Positions 9,971 to 21,209 of a DNA stretch of 64,000 nucleotides are shown one piece after another. Positions within the stretch are counted from its first letter, which is position 1. Every line of letters begins with the position of its first letter. The notes under the pieces were generated by a model that worked only from the letters and a program-made list of their open reading frames with translations, had not been told where the DNA came from and did not search any database. Source of the DNA: Pyropia yezoensis. Its lineage: Eukaryota; Rhodophyta; Bangiophyceae; Bangiales; Bangiaceae. The DNA lies in NCBI GenBank assembly GCA_009829735.1, contig CM020619.1:32714283-32778282 (forward strand). Reading direction: 5' to 3'. The position numbers and the translations under genes are program-made.

Positions 9971-12900
9971 ATGACGACCTTCCAGTGCTCGATGTGCGCC
10001 AGGTCATTCTACCTGCCCATGCACAAGGCCTGGCACATGAAGGCAAAGCACGGCGTCAACTCCCGTGGACACGTACGTGCAAGCGGGGCTGCAGATATTT
10101 GTGAGTCAATTGACGCAGCACGTGCGGGCGCGCCATCGACAGAAGAGGTTGGGAACCGTGGTGGCCGCAGTTCTGCTGAGGCAATTCTTCCAGCCCTGAA
10201 TCACGTTGCACCCGGCGGTGGCCGCGACGCTGCTGATGCCACACCCTCGGGCCAGCACCCTTCTGAGACTGCACCCGGTCGTGGCAGTGCTCACCTCGGG
10301 CGGCGTTCGACTCCCCCGCCCTCACCAGGGGATGCCGTGGAGATCGAGATGGCTCAGCTGATGTCGACGGCAAGGACGGATGCGGGGCCGCCTGCTTTGT
10401 CAGGGAAGAGACGCCGAGTTGCCGGGGGGCGCGCAGACCCAGCTCCGGAGTACCATTACGCGACGCTTTCCACTGAGCTCCGATCGACGTACGAGAGTCT
10501 TCGCGACTGGGCCCGGTCCGTGCCTATTGTGCAGCCGCGGAAGCGCTGCCGGCCTGGCAGGTTCGACTCGTACCGGCTCCGCGCCCTGCAGAGGTTTTGT
10601 TTGACCGTCGCGGGGGGGGCCGGCCTGACGCTTGCGGAGCAGGGGGAGCTGTACAACCTGCTGGATGTGTGGGAGCGTACCAAACCGGAAATGCCGGTGG
10701 ATGCTGGCCATCACGCGAAGCTGCGCGACATCTTCGAGTCTCCCAACGCGTTCAAGGACGCGTTGCGGGATGACCTTGACGCCGCTCTGCTCAACGCGGG
10801 CTGGCGCAAGTGCACCATGCATGAAAGTGGGGACTCCCTCACGGCTTTCTTTCAGCCCGTGCTGGACGTCATTCTCAGGATGGCTTGCGAGGGCAACGAA
10901 GTGAAGCTCTGGAGCGGCGATGACGGACCAGCCCCCCCGACCGGGTTGCGAGAATCGCCCATGGATGGAGATGCTTTTCGACTGAACGAGGCAGAAGTCG
11001 TCAAAGAGCACGGGCCGAGCGCATTCGACATGGGCATTCACGCCTACAGCGATGCCACGCACATTTCTAAGTCAGGAGGTAAGTATGCAGTGAGGCCTGT
11101 GGGAGGGAGGGTGCGTGTGGAATGTGCAGGGGAGGGAGATGTTTACAGCTTCACTCGAGACGGCAGGCCAGGCACTGACAGTCACGTTCCGCTTTCGCTT
11201 TTTGAACGCACAGCCTACAAGCTCTACCCCGTCAGGATCCGTCTCATCAATGTACTCACAGACGAAGTCTACTACGTAACGGTGGCGTACATTCCTGTTG
11301 TACGTAAGCTGAAGGAGCCAGGGGCTGACGAGAAAGCACGTCTGCGTCGCAGCGCTGTGCTCCAGAGGGTGCTTTACCTGGCGTTTCGGACGGCCATTGG
11401 AGCAAGCCACTCAGGCATCAACGTCGTAATCGGTGGCCGGTCCTTGCTGGCGTTTCCCAGACTGCTGCTCTACATCGCCGACCTTCCGGAGGAGAAGGCG
11501 ATTATGTGCCTGAAGTCCGGCAAGTGCGCTCATCCGTGCAGTTCTTGCGACGTTCGCGTCGAGCACACAGGCGCGCCAGAAGCCCTGAACTCCCATGACC
11601 GCAATGCCATCCAGATGCTTACCACCCACTTAGAGGTCTCTGGGCATCGATTGCACCAACGAAGTTCTCGCCGTCGAGTCCACCTGGAGGCCCGCACGAG
11701 TGCTCAGAGCGCTGTGCCTGCCTTGGCCGGGTTTGCGGGACTATCCACCGCCCCGTTTCTGATGTACAAGCTGCTTGGCTTCGACGTCTTGCACATCTTG
11801 GACCTGGGCGTCACGCGCACGCTCGTGCATCGCCTCGTGCGTGTCTTTCCCTACATTTGCAGGAACCACTACCCTCTGTGCGGCTCCACGTCGGCGACTT
11901 TCCGCATTGGGAACGTGCGCATATCGCACATGGGTCGTCGCAGCTTGGCACCTCGGCTGGCCCCAGGATATTTCGTGGAGGAGGGGCAGACGCAGCCTAC
12001 GTTCACTGGCTCCCAGCAGCGGTCCGGGATTCCCATTCTTCCACTGGCTGCCAATGGTTTATTTGGTGTCGGGCGGCGGCGGCCGCAGCCGAGACGATCA
12101 TCCACTGCGACTCCTGCTCAAATTCGTGCCCGGAAGGCGAGATCGAGACCTACCACGCGAGCTGCTACCACCCCCGTGCAGCCTGACATGCGCACAGCTG
12201 AGGTGAATTCGGGCAATGCAGAGAGCGTTCGGTTTGAAGCGGATGAAGATGACGACGGCAGCGCACTGCCCCGCAACTTCTCATTTGACTGGGTGGCGTA
12301 CCATGTCACTTTCGGTGACACGCCGATGGAGGACGCTGTGACCGCCATGTTCGCGGAGTATGCTGTCCTGTATGGTCGGATTGCCGGCTGGGCTACATCA
12401 ACATCGGCGGCACCTGTTACCCTGGAAGAGGCGAAGGACATCGCAGGGCATGCGGAGGACTTTGTCATCAAGTATGTGACGCCCATCTTAGGGGTAGTTC
12501 AGACACCCAAAGTGCACAAGCTCTTGCGTCACGTCCTGGACGCCATCAGAATGCATGGGAACTTGCAGAATGGCAACACTGGCGGCAACGAGGCGCAGCA
12601 TAAGGAAGACAAGGTGTTCTACCGACGGACGAACAAGACCATCAAGAGCTTCACGCAACAGATTGTGCGGCAGGCCCAAGGATCCAGGGAGGTGCTGAAG
12701 AACCTCAAAACCCAAGACGAGGACGAGGAGAGGTCTGCGCGCGCCGCCCACGTGGCGGCTGTGGCGGCGAAGGAGAGTGAACAGCTCCCCGCGCCAGGTG
12801 TGGCAGTTCTACCGAGTGTGGATGCCGCAGAGTTGGACGGGGCCGTCGGGGGCTCTTGTCCGCTCCCGAAGTTGGTTGACGCGGCCAATGCATGTGCCTC

Positions 12901-13540
12901 CGAGCCGGCGACGCCTAAAGGAGAGCGCCGTGACCGCGTGCGCATTTTTCCGCGCAAGAGCATCGCAGTTCTCTGCCAGCGACCAGGGCTCTCGCGGCTC
13001 GGACAACTGCTCGGGCTTCCAGCTGTCAGCACGCTCAAAGTTCTGAACGGACTGCGCATCGCTGCCCGCCTGGACTGCGGCACCATGCTCTCCCAAGTGC
13101 TGCGCGCCACCCCCGCGTTCATGGCCAAGCCGTGGTACGACGCCGTCCTCATCGATGGTGAGGACCCATCCAAAGCAGACGGGGCCGGTGAGCATGAGCC
13201 GGCTGGCATGCTTGTTGGTGAACTGCGCCTCCTCTTTCGTCGTGGTGAGGAGGACATGGCGGTGGTTTGCATGTGGGAGGCCGTCTCAGCCGTTCCAGGA
13301 TGTCCTCTCGCCGCCCGGTCGTGCGCTCGCCTGCGCTGGGCAACGTCGCAGGATGGTGAAGACTTTTCTGTCCGCGTTATACCCGCGAGGCGCATCCGCC
13401 GTGTGGCTCACGTCGTGCCAGATTTCGCGGAGCTGGCAAGGAAAGCTGGTATGGATGCTCTTCCGCCGGCGCGCGCGGCGGCAATGTCGCAGCAACGAGA
13501 CATGAGGTTCTTTGTCAACGAATTTTGTCCGTGGGCTTAA
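9971..13540 (+). CDS. Plavaka-like (CACTA superfamily) DNA transposase
   Basis: The frame encodes 1189 aa if unspliced. Residues 6-27 form a C2H2 finger with classic spacing (C-X2-C-X12-H-X4-H). The middle matches the Plavaka/TNP2-like transposase pattern: SDATHISKSGG near residue 361, VTVAYIPVV, LLLYIADLPEEKAIMC near 500 followed by a CAHPCSSC cysteine cluster, FDVLHILDLGVTRTLVHRL near 604, and NGNTGGNEAQHKEDK near 866. The last third is less conserved. A probable 135-nt in-frame intron (11079-11213) interrupts the core, so the mature protein would be about 1144 aa. The product would cut and join element ends in the nucleus. No CACTA-type terminal repeats were found by eye, so element borders are unknown. 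The frame is intact, which suggests recent activity. Confidence 0.8.
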   Translation: MTTFQCSMCARSFYLPMHKAWHMKAKHGVNSRGHVRASGAADICESIDAARAGAPSTEEVGNRGGRSSAEAILPALNHVAPGGGRDAADATPSGQHPSETAPGRGSAHLGRRSTPPPSPGDAVEIEMAQLMSTARTDAGPPALSGKRRRVAGGRADPAPEYHYATLSTELRSTYESLRDWARSVPIVQPRKRCRPGRFDSYRLRALQRFCLTVAGGAGLTLAEQGELYNLLDVWERTKPEMPVDAGHHAKLRDIFESPNAFKDALRDDLDAALLNAGWRKCTMHESGDSLTAFFQPVLDVILRMACEGNEVKLWSGDDGPAPPTGLRESPMDGDAFRLNEAEVVKEHGPSAFDMGIHAYSDATHISKSGGKYAVRPVGGRVRVECAGEGDVYSFTRDGRPGTDSHVPLSLFERTAYKLYPVRIRLINVLTDEVYYVTVAYIPVVRKLKEPGADEKARLRRSAVLQRVLYLAFRTAIGASHSGINVVIGGRSLLAFPRLLLYIADLPEEKAIMCLKSGKCAHPCSSCDVRVEHTGAPEALNSHDRNAIQMLTTHLEVSGHRLHQRSSRRRVHLEARTSAQSAVPALAGFAGLSTAPFLMYKLLGFDVLHILDLGVTRTLVHRLVRVFPYICRNHYPLCGSTSATFRIGNVRISHMGRRSLAPRLAPGYFVEEGQTQPTFTGSQQRSGIPILPLAANGLFGVGRRRPQPRRSSTATPAQIRARKARSRPTTRAATTPVQPDMRTAEVNSGNAESVRFEADEDDDGSALPRNFSFDWVAYHVTFGDTPMEDAVTAMFAEYAVLYGRIAGWATSTSAAPVTLEEAKDIAGHAEDFVIKYVTPILGVVQTPKVHKLLRHVLDAIRMHGNLQNGNTGGNEAQHKEDKVFYRRTNKTIKSFTQQIVRQAQGSREVLKNLKTQDEDEERSARAAHVAAVAAKESEQLPAPGVAVLPSVDAAELDGAVGGSCPLPKLVDAANACASEPATPKGERRDRVRIFPRKSIAVLCQRPGLSRLGQLLGLPAVSTLKVLNGLRIAARLDCGTMLSQVLRATPAFMAKPWYDAVLIDGEDPSKADGAGEHEPAGMLVGELRLLFRRGEEDMAVVCMWEAVSAVPGCPLAARSCARLRWATSQDGEDFSVRVIPARRIRRVAHVVPDFAELARKAGMDALPPARAAAMSQQRDMRFFVNEFCPWA
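11079..11213 (+). other. probable in-frame intron in the transposase gene
   Basis: GTAAGT at 11079 is a consensus donor. The segment ends with a pyrimidine-rich run and CACAG at 11213. Its length (135 nt) keeps the frame. Splicing joins ISKSG to YKLYPVRIRLINV, as in Plavaka-type transposases, and removes a Gly/Arg-rich segment with no counterpart in the family. An unspliced reading remains possible. Confidence 0.6.
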
Positions 13541-15689
13541 CCGAGCGATTGCACCCCCAGTGCGTCGGTCGCAGCCGAGATCGCGTGTGGTCGATGTTCG
13601 TGCCGTTGCAACCGGGTGGATGACGGCGGGCGAGTGGGCTGTTCTGGCCACCGTGCTGACGGAGTGCCACCGTGCTTGCGGTGTGCCACCATCTCTTGGA
13701 CCAATGTGGACCTCTTACGGCCGCGTCATCGCTCGCGATTGGCACGGTGGGCTCCGATGCGGCTGTACTTTTCGTCACCGGCTTGATAGGCGGCTATGGA
13801 AGCGGCGGCTACGGCCGTGGTGGGGCACTGGTGGTTGCTGTAGACACGTCCCAGGTCGTGGCTGGAGCGGTCACCATTGCGACTACCGTTTCTGTCTCCC
13901 GCAGGATGCGTGGCTGCAATCGCCGCGGCTTCATGAACTGTGGAGCCGCCACAGTCTGCTTGGGGTAGGAGCAACTGCGCCAGTGCGAATGGAAGTGGCC
14001 TGTTAGGTGACGGTGGTCGTGGAGGGTCTGTTGTGGGCGTCAGCTCGGACTGCGGTTGCGCCCGCCGGTTGTGCCTGCCGCGGTGAGCGCCGCAGTGGTG
14101 CCACGTCGGCGTGTGACGGGGCTTTCTTCTCTTTGGCTGTTGTGCTCGGCGTTGCGCAGGTGGGCGGCTGCCGCCCTGGTCGTGTCGGTCGCGACGAGAC
14201 GGCTGTGGCTGCAGCAGTCGCGTCCATTTGACTGGTTTCGCTTTGTGGTTGAACCTTCTGCTGTAGTGAGAGGCGTCGGCTGCGCGGTAGCCCTTCTACG
14301 GATGGGTGGTACAGGGGGTTGACGGCGGGGTGGGCCAGGGCGCTCCATGATACGCTTTGTGAGGGGCTCTCAAGTACCATTCGTAAAAAACCATGTTATG
14401 TGGAGTGGCCACGGACAATACGCGTCAGTTGTGGAGTGCGGCCACCTCCCGCTGTAGGGTGTGGCGAACTCTGCCGACGTGCACTGCTTCCAAGAATTCG
14501 AGGCACCGTGGGCGTCACGAAACAACCTCCGGCATCGTGCCTCCCTTTGACGCCTTCAGCCGCCAACACCCCTTCCTCACAGTGGACTGCGGGGCTACGC
14601 GGACACGACTGCGAGACGCGGGGGAGGTGATATTCCGCGCCCGCGCGTCCCGGGTGAGCAGTGCCCGCCCGTGAGGGGTGCCCCCCCGGAAGCGGCTTGA
14701 CCGCCGTGGCTGCGCCTGCCCGCGTGCGACGCCCCCGGGCCGGAGCCCGCACGCAGGCGGCGGCGCTTACGCCGAAGAGGCCCACCGCTACACCGCCGCG
14801 GCGGCCGGCGGCTGCCAGCACCAGCCAGGCGGCGCCCCGGCCCCATCCGGCCGGTACGGTGCCCCCCGCTTATTGCTCAGTGCCCCCTCTAGTAAGGTCT
14901 CCCTCTCCTCAGTTTGAACTCCAATCCGCCGCGCCACTCAGCGCCCTGTGTCTACCAAAGCCACCAGTCCATACTGCGCAGGCTTCCCATGCATCTTCCA
15001 CGATCCAAGCAGCCACCTCCGCTACCGCTGTCACCACTGACCCTTCCGCCGAAGAAGAGCAGAAGAGGAGAGAAGGCGAAGTGAAGTCGGCAACCGCGCT
15101 GGTGCCGAGGCGCTGTCGCATCAGCTGCTGTGCCTGCCTCGACAGCATCGGGCACACCCGCTGACAGACGGCTGCCGCCAATGAGAGTGCCGGTTGCTTG
15201 GCTTGAACAACCGCCTGCTCTACTGAAGGGAGGACCGACCTGGTCACTCACCCGGCCGTTGCAGACAAAATTGATCCACCAATGAGAGCGCCGTATCAGC
15301 GCGATAGAGACAGCCGTGCACGAGTGCGCCTCGTCCCGAGTCAACTTCGTGCCGGGCAGGAGCCTCGCCACGCTCCACCGCAGCGATCCATGCGATGGGC
15401 CGCCGATGGCACCTATCGAGCCCCAATCGTGTCCCGCCTGCGACCCGCGAGCCCAATCGCGGACCCTCGGTGGGACCTCGGTGGGACCTCGGTGAGAAAC
15501 CACTACTCTGTGACGAATAGCATCGGGTCGAGTCGGGTTCTGAGTTCTTTGCGAGTGGGGCAGGCGGGCGTAGCTGGTCTTGCGAGTTCTCCTTGCTTCA
15601 TTGTTCTGTCCTTGTGGCTCATTTTTTCCTTCTATTGAGGGGTGCGCTGGGTGGTCCGGGAGGGGGGGGGCCCAGGGGGGGGGTGCTGG
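13541..15689. other. no supported gene
   Basis: Several medium open frames overlap here on both strands. The frame at 14909-15247 (minus) contains a helix-like stretch (QAKQPALSLAAAVCQRVC) but no domain, start context or partner exons. The region 13640-14300 is rich in short GCCACC/GGTGGC motifs. Nothing else is recognised. Confidence 0.4.
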
Positions 15690-15697
15690 GAGGGGGG

Positions 15698-15962
15698 TGC
15701 CGGCTCCAGCCAATGGCGGGGCTGCTGGGAAGGAGAGGAGGGGGGGGAGGGGGGTGCCTGCTCCAGCCAATGGCGGGGGGGCTGCTGGGAAGGAGAGGGG
15801 GGGGAGGGGGGTGCCGGCTCCAGCCAATGGCGGGGGGGCTGCTGGGCAGAGGAGAGGGGGGGGAGGGGGGTGCCGGCTCCAGCCAATGGCGGGGCTGCTG
15901 GGAAGGAGAGGGGGGGGAGGGGGGTGCCGGCTCCAGCCAATGGCGGGGCTGCTGGGAAGGAG
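15698..15962. repeat. minisatellite, five copies of about 57 bp
   Basis: The core GCCGGCTCCAGCCAATGGCG recurs at about 15698, 15755 (one change), 15811, 15871 and 15924, separated by G-rich spacers of variable length. On the minus strand the repeat is read as part of an open frame continuing from the F-box fragment, giving runs like SSPAIGWSRHPPPPP. Spacing varies between 53 and 60 bp and includes non-multiples of three. Confidence 0.85.
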
Positions 15963-16541
15963 AACGTCGGACAAGTCAAGGACCTCGAGGGAGCCACCCA
16001 GCCAAGTCGGGAAGACCCGCAAGAGTGCGGCCACTACCCTCGTGCTGGGGCCTCTGTACGGGCTCCGCGCCGCGGCTGCGGCAGTGGACGCGACAGAGGG
16101 GCTTCCCCCACGGCCGGCCGGCCGTCGACCGGGTGACAGGCACAGCGAGCGGAGGGCGGGGAAGAGGTGAAGAGCAGAGAGGACCTGCGCCGGCGACAGA
16201 TGAGTTGGGGGCGCCCGGGATGGCGCGCTCTCCCCTTTCCCCCCCCTCCCCTCACGGCGGCGGGCTACATCCGACGCCCGCACCGCCCCAACCTGCTCCC
16301 GCGCGTGGTCGGCAGCGTCCCGCCACTCGCGGCACACCCCCCGCAGGGTGGGGAGGGCAAGCCACCCAACGGCGGAAAAGACGAGGACGAGAATCTCGGG
16401 GGGGAGGTAGGGCAGCAGCGACGGCGTCGCGGTGGGGGGCGGCGGGCAGGGGGGGGCAGCCGCCACCGCGGCAGCCGTCCGCGGCGAGCGGAGGTCCACA
16501 CGCCCTGCAGCGGGCGTGCCACAGGGCCCGCTCCGGTGCAT
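15950..16541 (-). CDS. F-box protein, N-terminal part
   Basis: From the ATG at 16541 the frame gives a Pro/Ala-rich leader, then an F-box at about residues 42-80 (LPPEILVLVFSAVG, then LRGVCREWRDAADH). After it come two short leucine-rich pieces (LHLFPALRSLCLS near 120 and LEVLDLSDVLL near 190). F-box proteins bind SKP1 and bring substrates to SCF ubiquitin ligases, and leucine-rich repeats often form the substrate arm. At about 15950 the sequence runs into the minisatellite. The frame stays open to 14952, but the later part has no F-box/LRR character. The gene is therefore truncated or rearranged by repeat expansion, or it continues through introns I cannot place. Confidence 0.5.
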
Positions 16542-18157
16542 GACCGACAGGGTCGACGGGGCGGACGCAGCCGGGGGGTGCGCATCGTGACGGTAGAAGG
16601 ACGGAAGGGGGGGGGGAAAGGGTTACGTCAAGAGGGGGCAGCGGAAGTGCGACACGCGGGGACAAGGGCGAGCGGAGGCGGGAGTGGAAATGGGGAGAAG
16701 GGGAGGGGGGGGGAGGAGCGCGACGGACTAGGAAGGAATGGCGGGGGGAGGTTCAGTGGGAGGGAGCAGGCTGGGGATGAAGTCGGGGTTGAGGATGAAC
16801 GAAGTCAAACAGCCAGCAGGTTGAATAGTGGGAGGGGTGGGTGGAGGGGTTGAGCGCGCAGACGCTCGACCAGACTGTCCGACGGGTGCGCCCACGCGGC
16901 AAGAATCCGAGAGTTGGCACCGGGATGCTGATGAGAGCCCCTCCCGCGCGGCTGGCGCCGACGTGTCTGTTTTCTGTGTGCCTGGCGAAGCGGTGAAAGG
17001 AGCGTCAGATTTGAACGGGCGCCCCCGCTGCGGTGGGGACCTCCTCCGGCTGCACCGCTTCCCGCGGAGCCTGGCGAGCACCCAACGAGGCGCGGCGCGC
17101 CATAGAGAGGTGCGGAGAGCCACGGGTGTGCTTTCGGTAGCCGTCACTTTCGTACGGCACGACAGGATGAGGGATGACTAAAGTGACTCAAGCCCCGCAG
17201 CCAACCGCGAGCGTGCTGGTCAGACTGCCCCCTGTGGCTCTTGGGGCGTAGCTCAGACTGCGTGGTCAAGCTTCAGGAGAGCCTGCGTTCGTCGGCCTGG
17301 CGCTATGGACGGTCAGCGGCGGATGTCGTGGAGGGCGCAAAATGCCCGGCAAGAGCGTGTCATTGTGCCACCTCTGTTTTGTCCGTGAGTGCACTTACTG
17401 CCCAACCAGTGCCCCGCTCTTCCACCGTGATGTTCGCCACCCTCTACTGTGGATGTCACAGTTCCAGTGACAGACCCACCCAGGTCTTTCCTCTACGAAA
17501 AACAGCGCGAGTATCCGTAAAGGGTAGTTTATCTATGTACAGAAAAGAGCAACCAGCTGTACAACGCATGGGGCTCAGGGACTAAGAGATTCTTGCCCTG
17601 CACCGAAGCGCAAAAGCAGTCAACAAACGCGCATCAGACAAAACCAGTCAAGGAGACCCTGCGGCAAAAGCCGGGTCGGAAAGAGCGTGCGCCACCACGA
17701 AGAGAGGACGACAACTCTGCCGGAAGACGACGGCCGGCTCGCAGCGGAGAGAGAGCCACGTACAAGCCCGTCACGTCCAGAGCCTGGTGCTTCTAGCACC
17801 GTGCGTCTGGATGTCCAGCCTTCACCAACATGCGTCCACTCGTAACGCGTGACGAGCAGAGCGCTGCACCTCGAAGTCCATGTCGTAGAGGAAATGAACC
17901 GCAAGGGCGCCCGACGCAGGGGTTGCCAGTGCAGGAGAACGGCGGCCGGTGTGAAGAGCCGGCAGAGACGCACGAGCACAGGGGGCCGCACATGGGCGGA
18001 AGGACAGCAAAGAAACAACCCGAGACGCCTAGCCAGTATCCGGAGGCGTCTTGTCGGGCAGAGCTTGAATGAGAGCACAAGGTGGTGGCGGGGGAAGAAG
18101 CACAGTAGCAAAAAGAGGGAGATAAGCGTGACGCGGCCGAGCGGCCACCTCACCGCC
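16542..18157. other. no supported gene
   Basis: GC-rich DNA with overlapping short frames and no domain. A segment near 17244 (GGGGCGTAGCTCAGA) looks like the 5' end of a tRNA but has no matching anticodon or acceptor half. Nothing else is recognised. Confidence 0.4.
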
Positions 18158-18502
18158 TTAGTTAAGCAACTGGTTGCCCCAGTCCACAGTCGGCATGTGG
18201 TGCATCATGTAGACAGCCTCAGACGCGGCCGACGCTACCACCGCGCGCCCTGCCGCGGTCACCCGCCGACAATCCGCGTCGGCGTCAACTGGCTCCCGCC
18301 CCGCCTTGGCCGACACCGCCGCTTGCCGTGCCGCAGCCGACGTTGCGGCTGTCGCAGCCGCCTTCTGAGTAGCAATGAGCGCCGCCAACCGGAAGCGGTA
18401 GGACCAAGCGCAATCGACGTTGCAGAACACTTTGCGGCCGTCGGCAACCGCGCCGAGCGTCGAGATGTGGGTACGGCTGCAGTTGGTGCACTGAAGAGCC
18501 AT
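18158..18502 (-). CDS. small CxxC zinc-finger-like protein
   Basis: The 114-aa frame begins MALQCTNCSRTH and has CTNC at residues 5-8 and CNVDC at about 27-31, followed by aromatic and basic residues (AWSYRFR). Two cysteine pairs with this spacing resemble a treble-clef or MYM/TRASH-like zinc-binding module. The remainder is Ala-rich and helical, ending WGNQLLN. Codon use is like that of the host genes. There is no conserved neighbour to suggest a role. The frame may be the first exon of a longer gene. The assignment rests on the cysteine pattern alone. Confidence 0.4.
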   Translation of the reverse strand: MALQCTNCSRTHISTLGAVADGRKVFCNVDCAWSYRFRLAALIATQKAAATAATSAAARQAAVSAKAGREPVDADADCRRVTAAGRAVVASAASEAVYMMHHMPTVDWGNQLLN

Positions 18503-21209
18503 TGTGTGAACACAGGGAGGACAGTGGGGAAGTGACGAAGTGACGGGGAGGGGAGAGAATTGAACGAAGGAAGAAGAGGGTGAAGCAAAGGGAAGGAGCG
18601 TAGACGGGGGGGCGTGCCGTGTAGCAGGGAAGAAGGGGAGTTACGCGGGTTGCACAACGGGCAACAAAGACGAGGCCGGAAAAGCCACGCGTAGGTGGGG
18701 TGGCTGGGGAAGACGGGCGGAGACGCGCGGGCACACGCAGCCCCAGCTTTATCCACCCAGGCACGTGCGAGGCAGAGTGCGGCTCGTGGCGTGGAGTGGC
18801 GGATACTCCACCCTCGCGGACGACAGTCGGTGCACAGGGCAGGGGCGTGCACGCACGCCCCGCGCACAGAGCCAAAGCGTGGCGGTTTGCGTCGCCACCC
18901 ACCGGCACGCCCACCACGCCTGTTCCCGCCCCCCTCCCCCTGGCCTGCGTCAGGTGGGCCTGAGAGGGCGCCCGTGCCTAGCTGTCCCGCAGTGGATGCA
19001 ACGGGGAGCGGACTGCGCTTGTGCAAGGGCTGGCATGGCGGGACTTCCAACAGACCGCCCTCCGCACACGCACGCTCACGAGGGGGGGGGGGGGTGCCCA
19101 ACGTGCGCCAGCGGAGGGGTGTCCAGCGTGCACGGCCGGTGGAGGTGGCTTGGGACCGTGGAACGAGCCCCACACCCCCCTCTGAGAGGTGCAGGAGCCA
19201 CCCTCCCCCACCCCCTCCACACCTTGACACCGCCAACAGCAGCCATGCGCGAAGGGCCACGGGGAGCGACAGCAGACGCGCTATTCTACCACGCAAGGGT
19301 GGGAGAGCGTGCGCGCACGCCCACGTGTGCCACCCCGCGACCATCGAATGCTTTGACCAGCGAAAGTCGGCGGGGCCTGCCAGCTGTCCTTCCAGTGTAT
19401 CCCCTCACGCGCGTGGACACTTCAAAGTGAGGGAGGCAGTGTCTCGACCCCGCCCGTGCGGCGGTGGCCGAGCGAGTGCCCTGCGGCAGTGCTGCTGTCA
19501 AAGCCGACGCGACTGTTGGCGAGACCTGCGCAAAAAGTTCATCCGCGCGGGTGGCGCTTTGAGCCCACATCCATCGACCCCTCTCGGCCAACCGTGTTCA
19601 TGCGAAACGCCCCCACCAGTGAGGGAGGACCACTCAGGGGGGCCCAGAGGCGGATTGAAAAGCTTGACGGTCACCCAGCTCGCGCGAGTCTCATGAGAGG
19701 GGACCGCAACGCGCTTGCATGCCGATTTCCAACGGTCAACTAGTCGCGCTGTGGTCTGGCTTTGATAGTCTACTCAATGGTGGCGGCTTGCCCGATCGAG
19801 TTGGCCAACGGGCCGCCCCCCCGCGCATGCTCGAGCCGCCACCTTCAGGCGGGGCCGTGGACACGGCTGTCGCAATCGTGTCGGTGCCGAAACGTAGCTG
19901 CCAGAGAACGGCCACCCCAATCAGAGGGAGCTTTTGCCACACAACAGGTGGACGACATGCGCCAGCCGACACTCCCCACCTACCGATGGCCACGCGGTGG
20001 TGGCGACTTGGTCGACACCTTTGCCGCCACACTGCCATGATGGTGCCTCGCGGCAGCCTCCGCGCGTGATGACGCAACGCACAGATAGCTCGAAAGCGCA
20101 GAGCAAGGCCGTGGACACCCGAGTCGCCCACAGTGGTGCGAAGTCGACCAAGGGCTTCCTGTCACTAGCGCCTCGCGCACGGTCCGTGCCACAAACTCCT
20201 CGCCGGCCAGCCCTGACCCGTTTTTTTTTTTTTTTTTGCGTGTGCATGGGGGTCCCTTTGGCGGGCGTCGTGCAGCTTCTGTCAGATGGGGCGGTTTGCG
20301 CCCCCGTGCGAGTCCAAGGCCTTCGGGTAGGGTGCCTTCGCACAGTGGTGGTGGCGAGGCGAGCGTGCTCAAGCCTTAAAAGTTGACTCCAATCGGGCTC
20401 CGGGGGCAGGACTGGAGGGAGGCGGTAGAGGTCTCCAACGGCGCGAAGAGAACGCCCACCCACCGCGGGCCGGCTTCTTGGCGGCAGGCCGCCAGCGCCC
20501 ACCCACGGCACATCGATGGTCGGGGCCCTTGCCAAGTGGATGGTCAAGGGGCTCCTGGCTCGAGGCGTGGCAGGGGCCGCGTCTCTTATTTCGTCAAGAT
20601 GGGCGCTCGCCTTGCAAGGCTGTGGTTTTGGCCGGACGTTCAGCCCGGGCTCTCTCCGTGGAACGGCAGACGAAGGTGGTGCCGGCTCCCGAGTGGGTGG
20701 GCGGTGGCAGGAAACGCTCAGCGAGTGGCCCACGCCACGCAGGGGGGACCGGTGGGCGGCGCGAGCCGCCAGTTGGAAAACTGCGCTGCCTCGTGGGAAC
20801 GGGTGCCTACTAGGGCAGGCAGTTGTGCAACAAAAGAGCTTTCAATCCCGACAACCGCATTGACACCCTCTTGGGGGGAACAAAGACTTGTGCCCCGCCA
20901 CCCCCCCCCCTCCCTTATGCAGGAGCCCCACCATTGGCTGCCGCCGGCACCCCCCCCCCACGCATAGTCAACGGTAGGGCGTCCTGCTCTTCTGGATTTT
21001 CAAGATAACTGCGGTGTCTGGTTGGCTCCCCAGTTCAATTACGACCGTTCATTGGCCAGATGTACCTTTGTCAGCCTGAGCTGCATGTCTTCCACTTGGC
21101 CGCCCGTTTTTCGAGTAGGAAGAGAACGTGTCCGGGTTGAGCCCTTGAGCCTCGGAAGGGGGGGGCGGGTGTCGACTTCCTCCCAAAGTATGGGCTACTT
21201 TTTGATCTC
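18503..21209. other. no supported gene
   Basis: GC-rich sequence with overlapping frames in all registers. A run of 17 T lies at about 20221-20237. Nothing else is recognised. Confidence 0.4.

Noticed and set aside
9971-13540. CACTA terminal repeats for the Plavaka-like element
   Set aside because: CACTA/TAGTG words near both ends were checked by eye, but none formed a convincing inverted pair with a 2-3 bp duplication.
14661-15164. 167-codon plus-strand frame ending RISCCACLDSIGHTR
   Set aside because: Low-complexity first half, overlaps minus-strand frames, no domain; not distinguishable from chance.
17244-17320. tRNA-like start GGGGCGTAGCTCAGA
   Set aside because: No anticodon arm, T-arm or complementary acceptor strand follows at the right distance.
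20221-20237. Run of 17 T as a possible retroposed poly(A) tail
   Set aside because: No recognisable gene, SINE or target duplication on its minus-strand 5' side.
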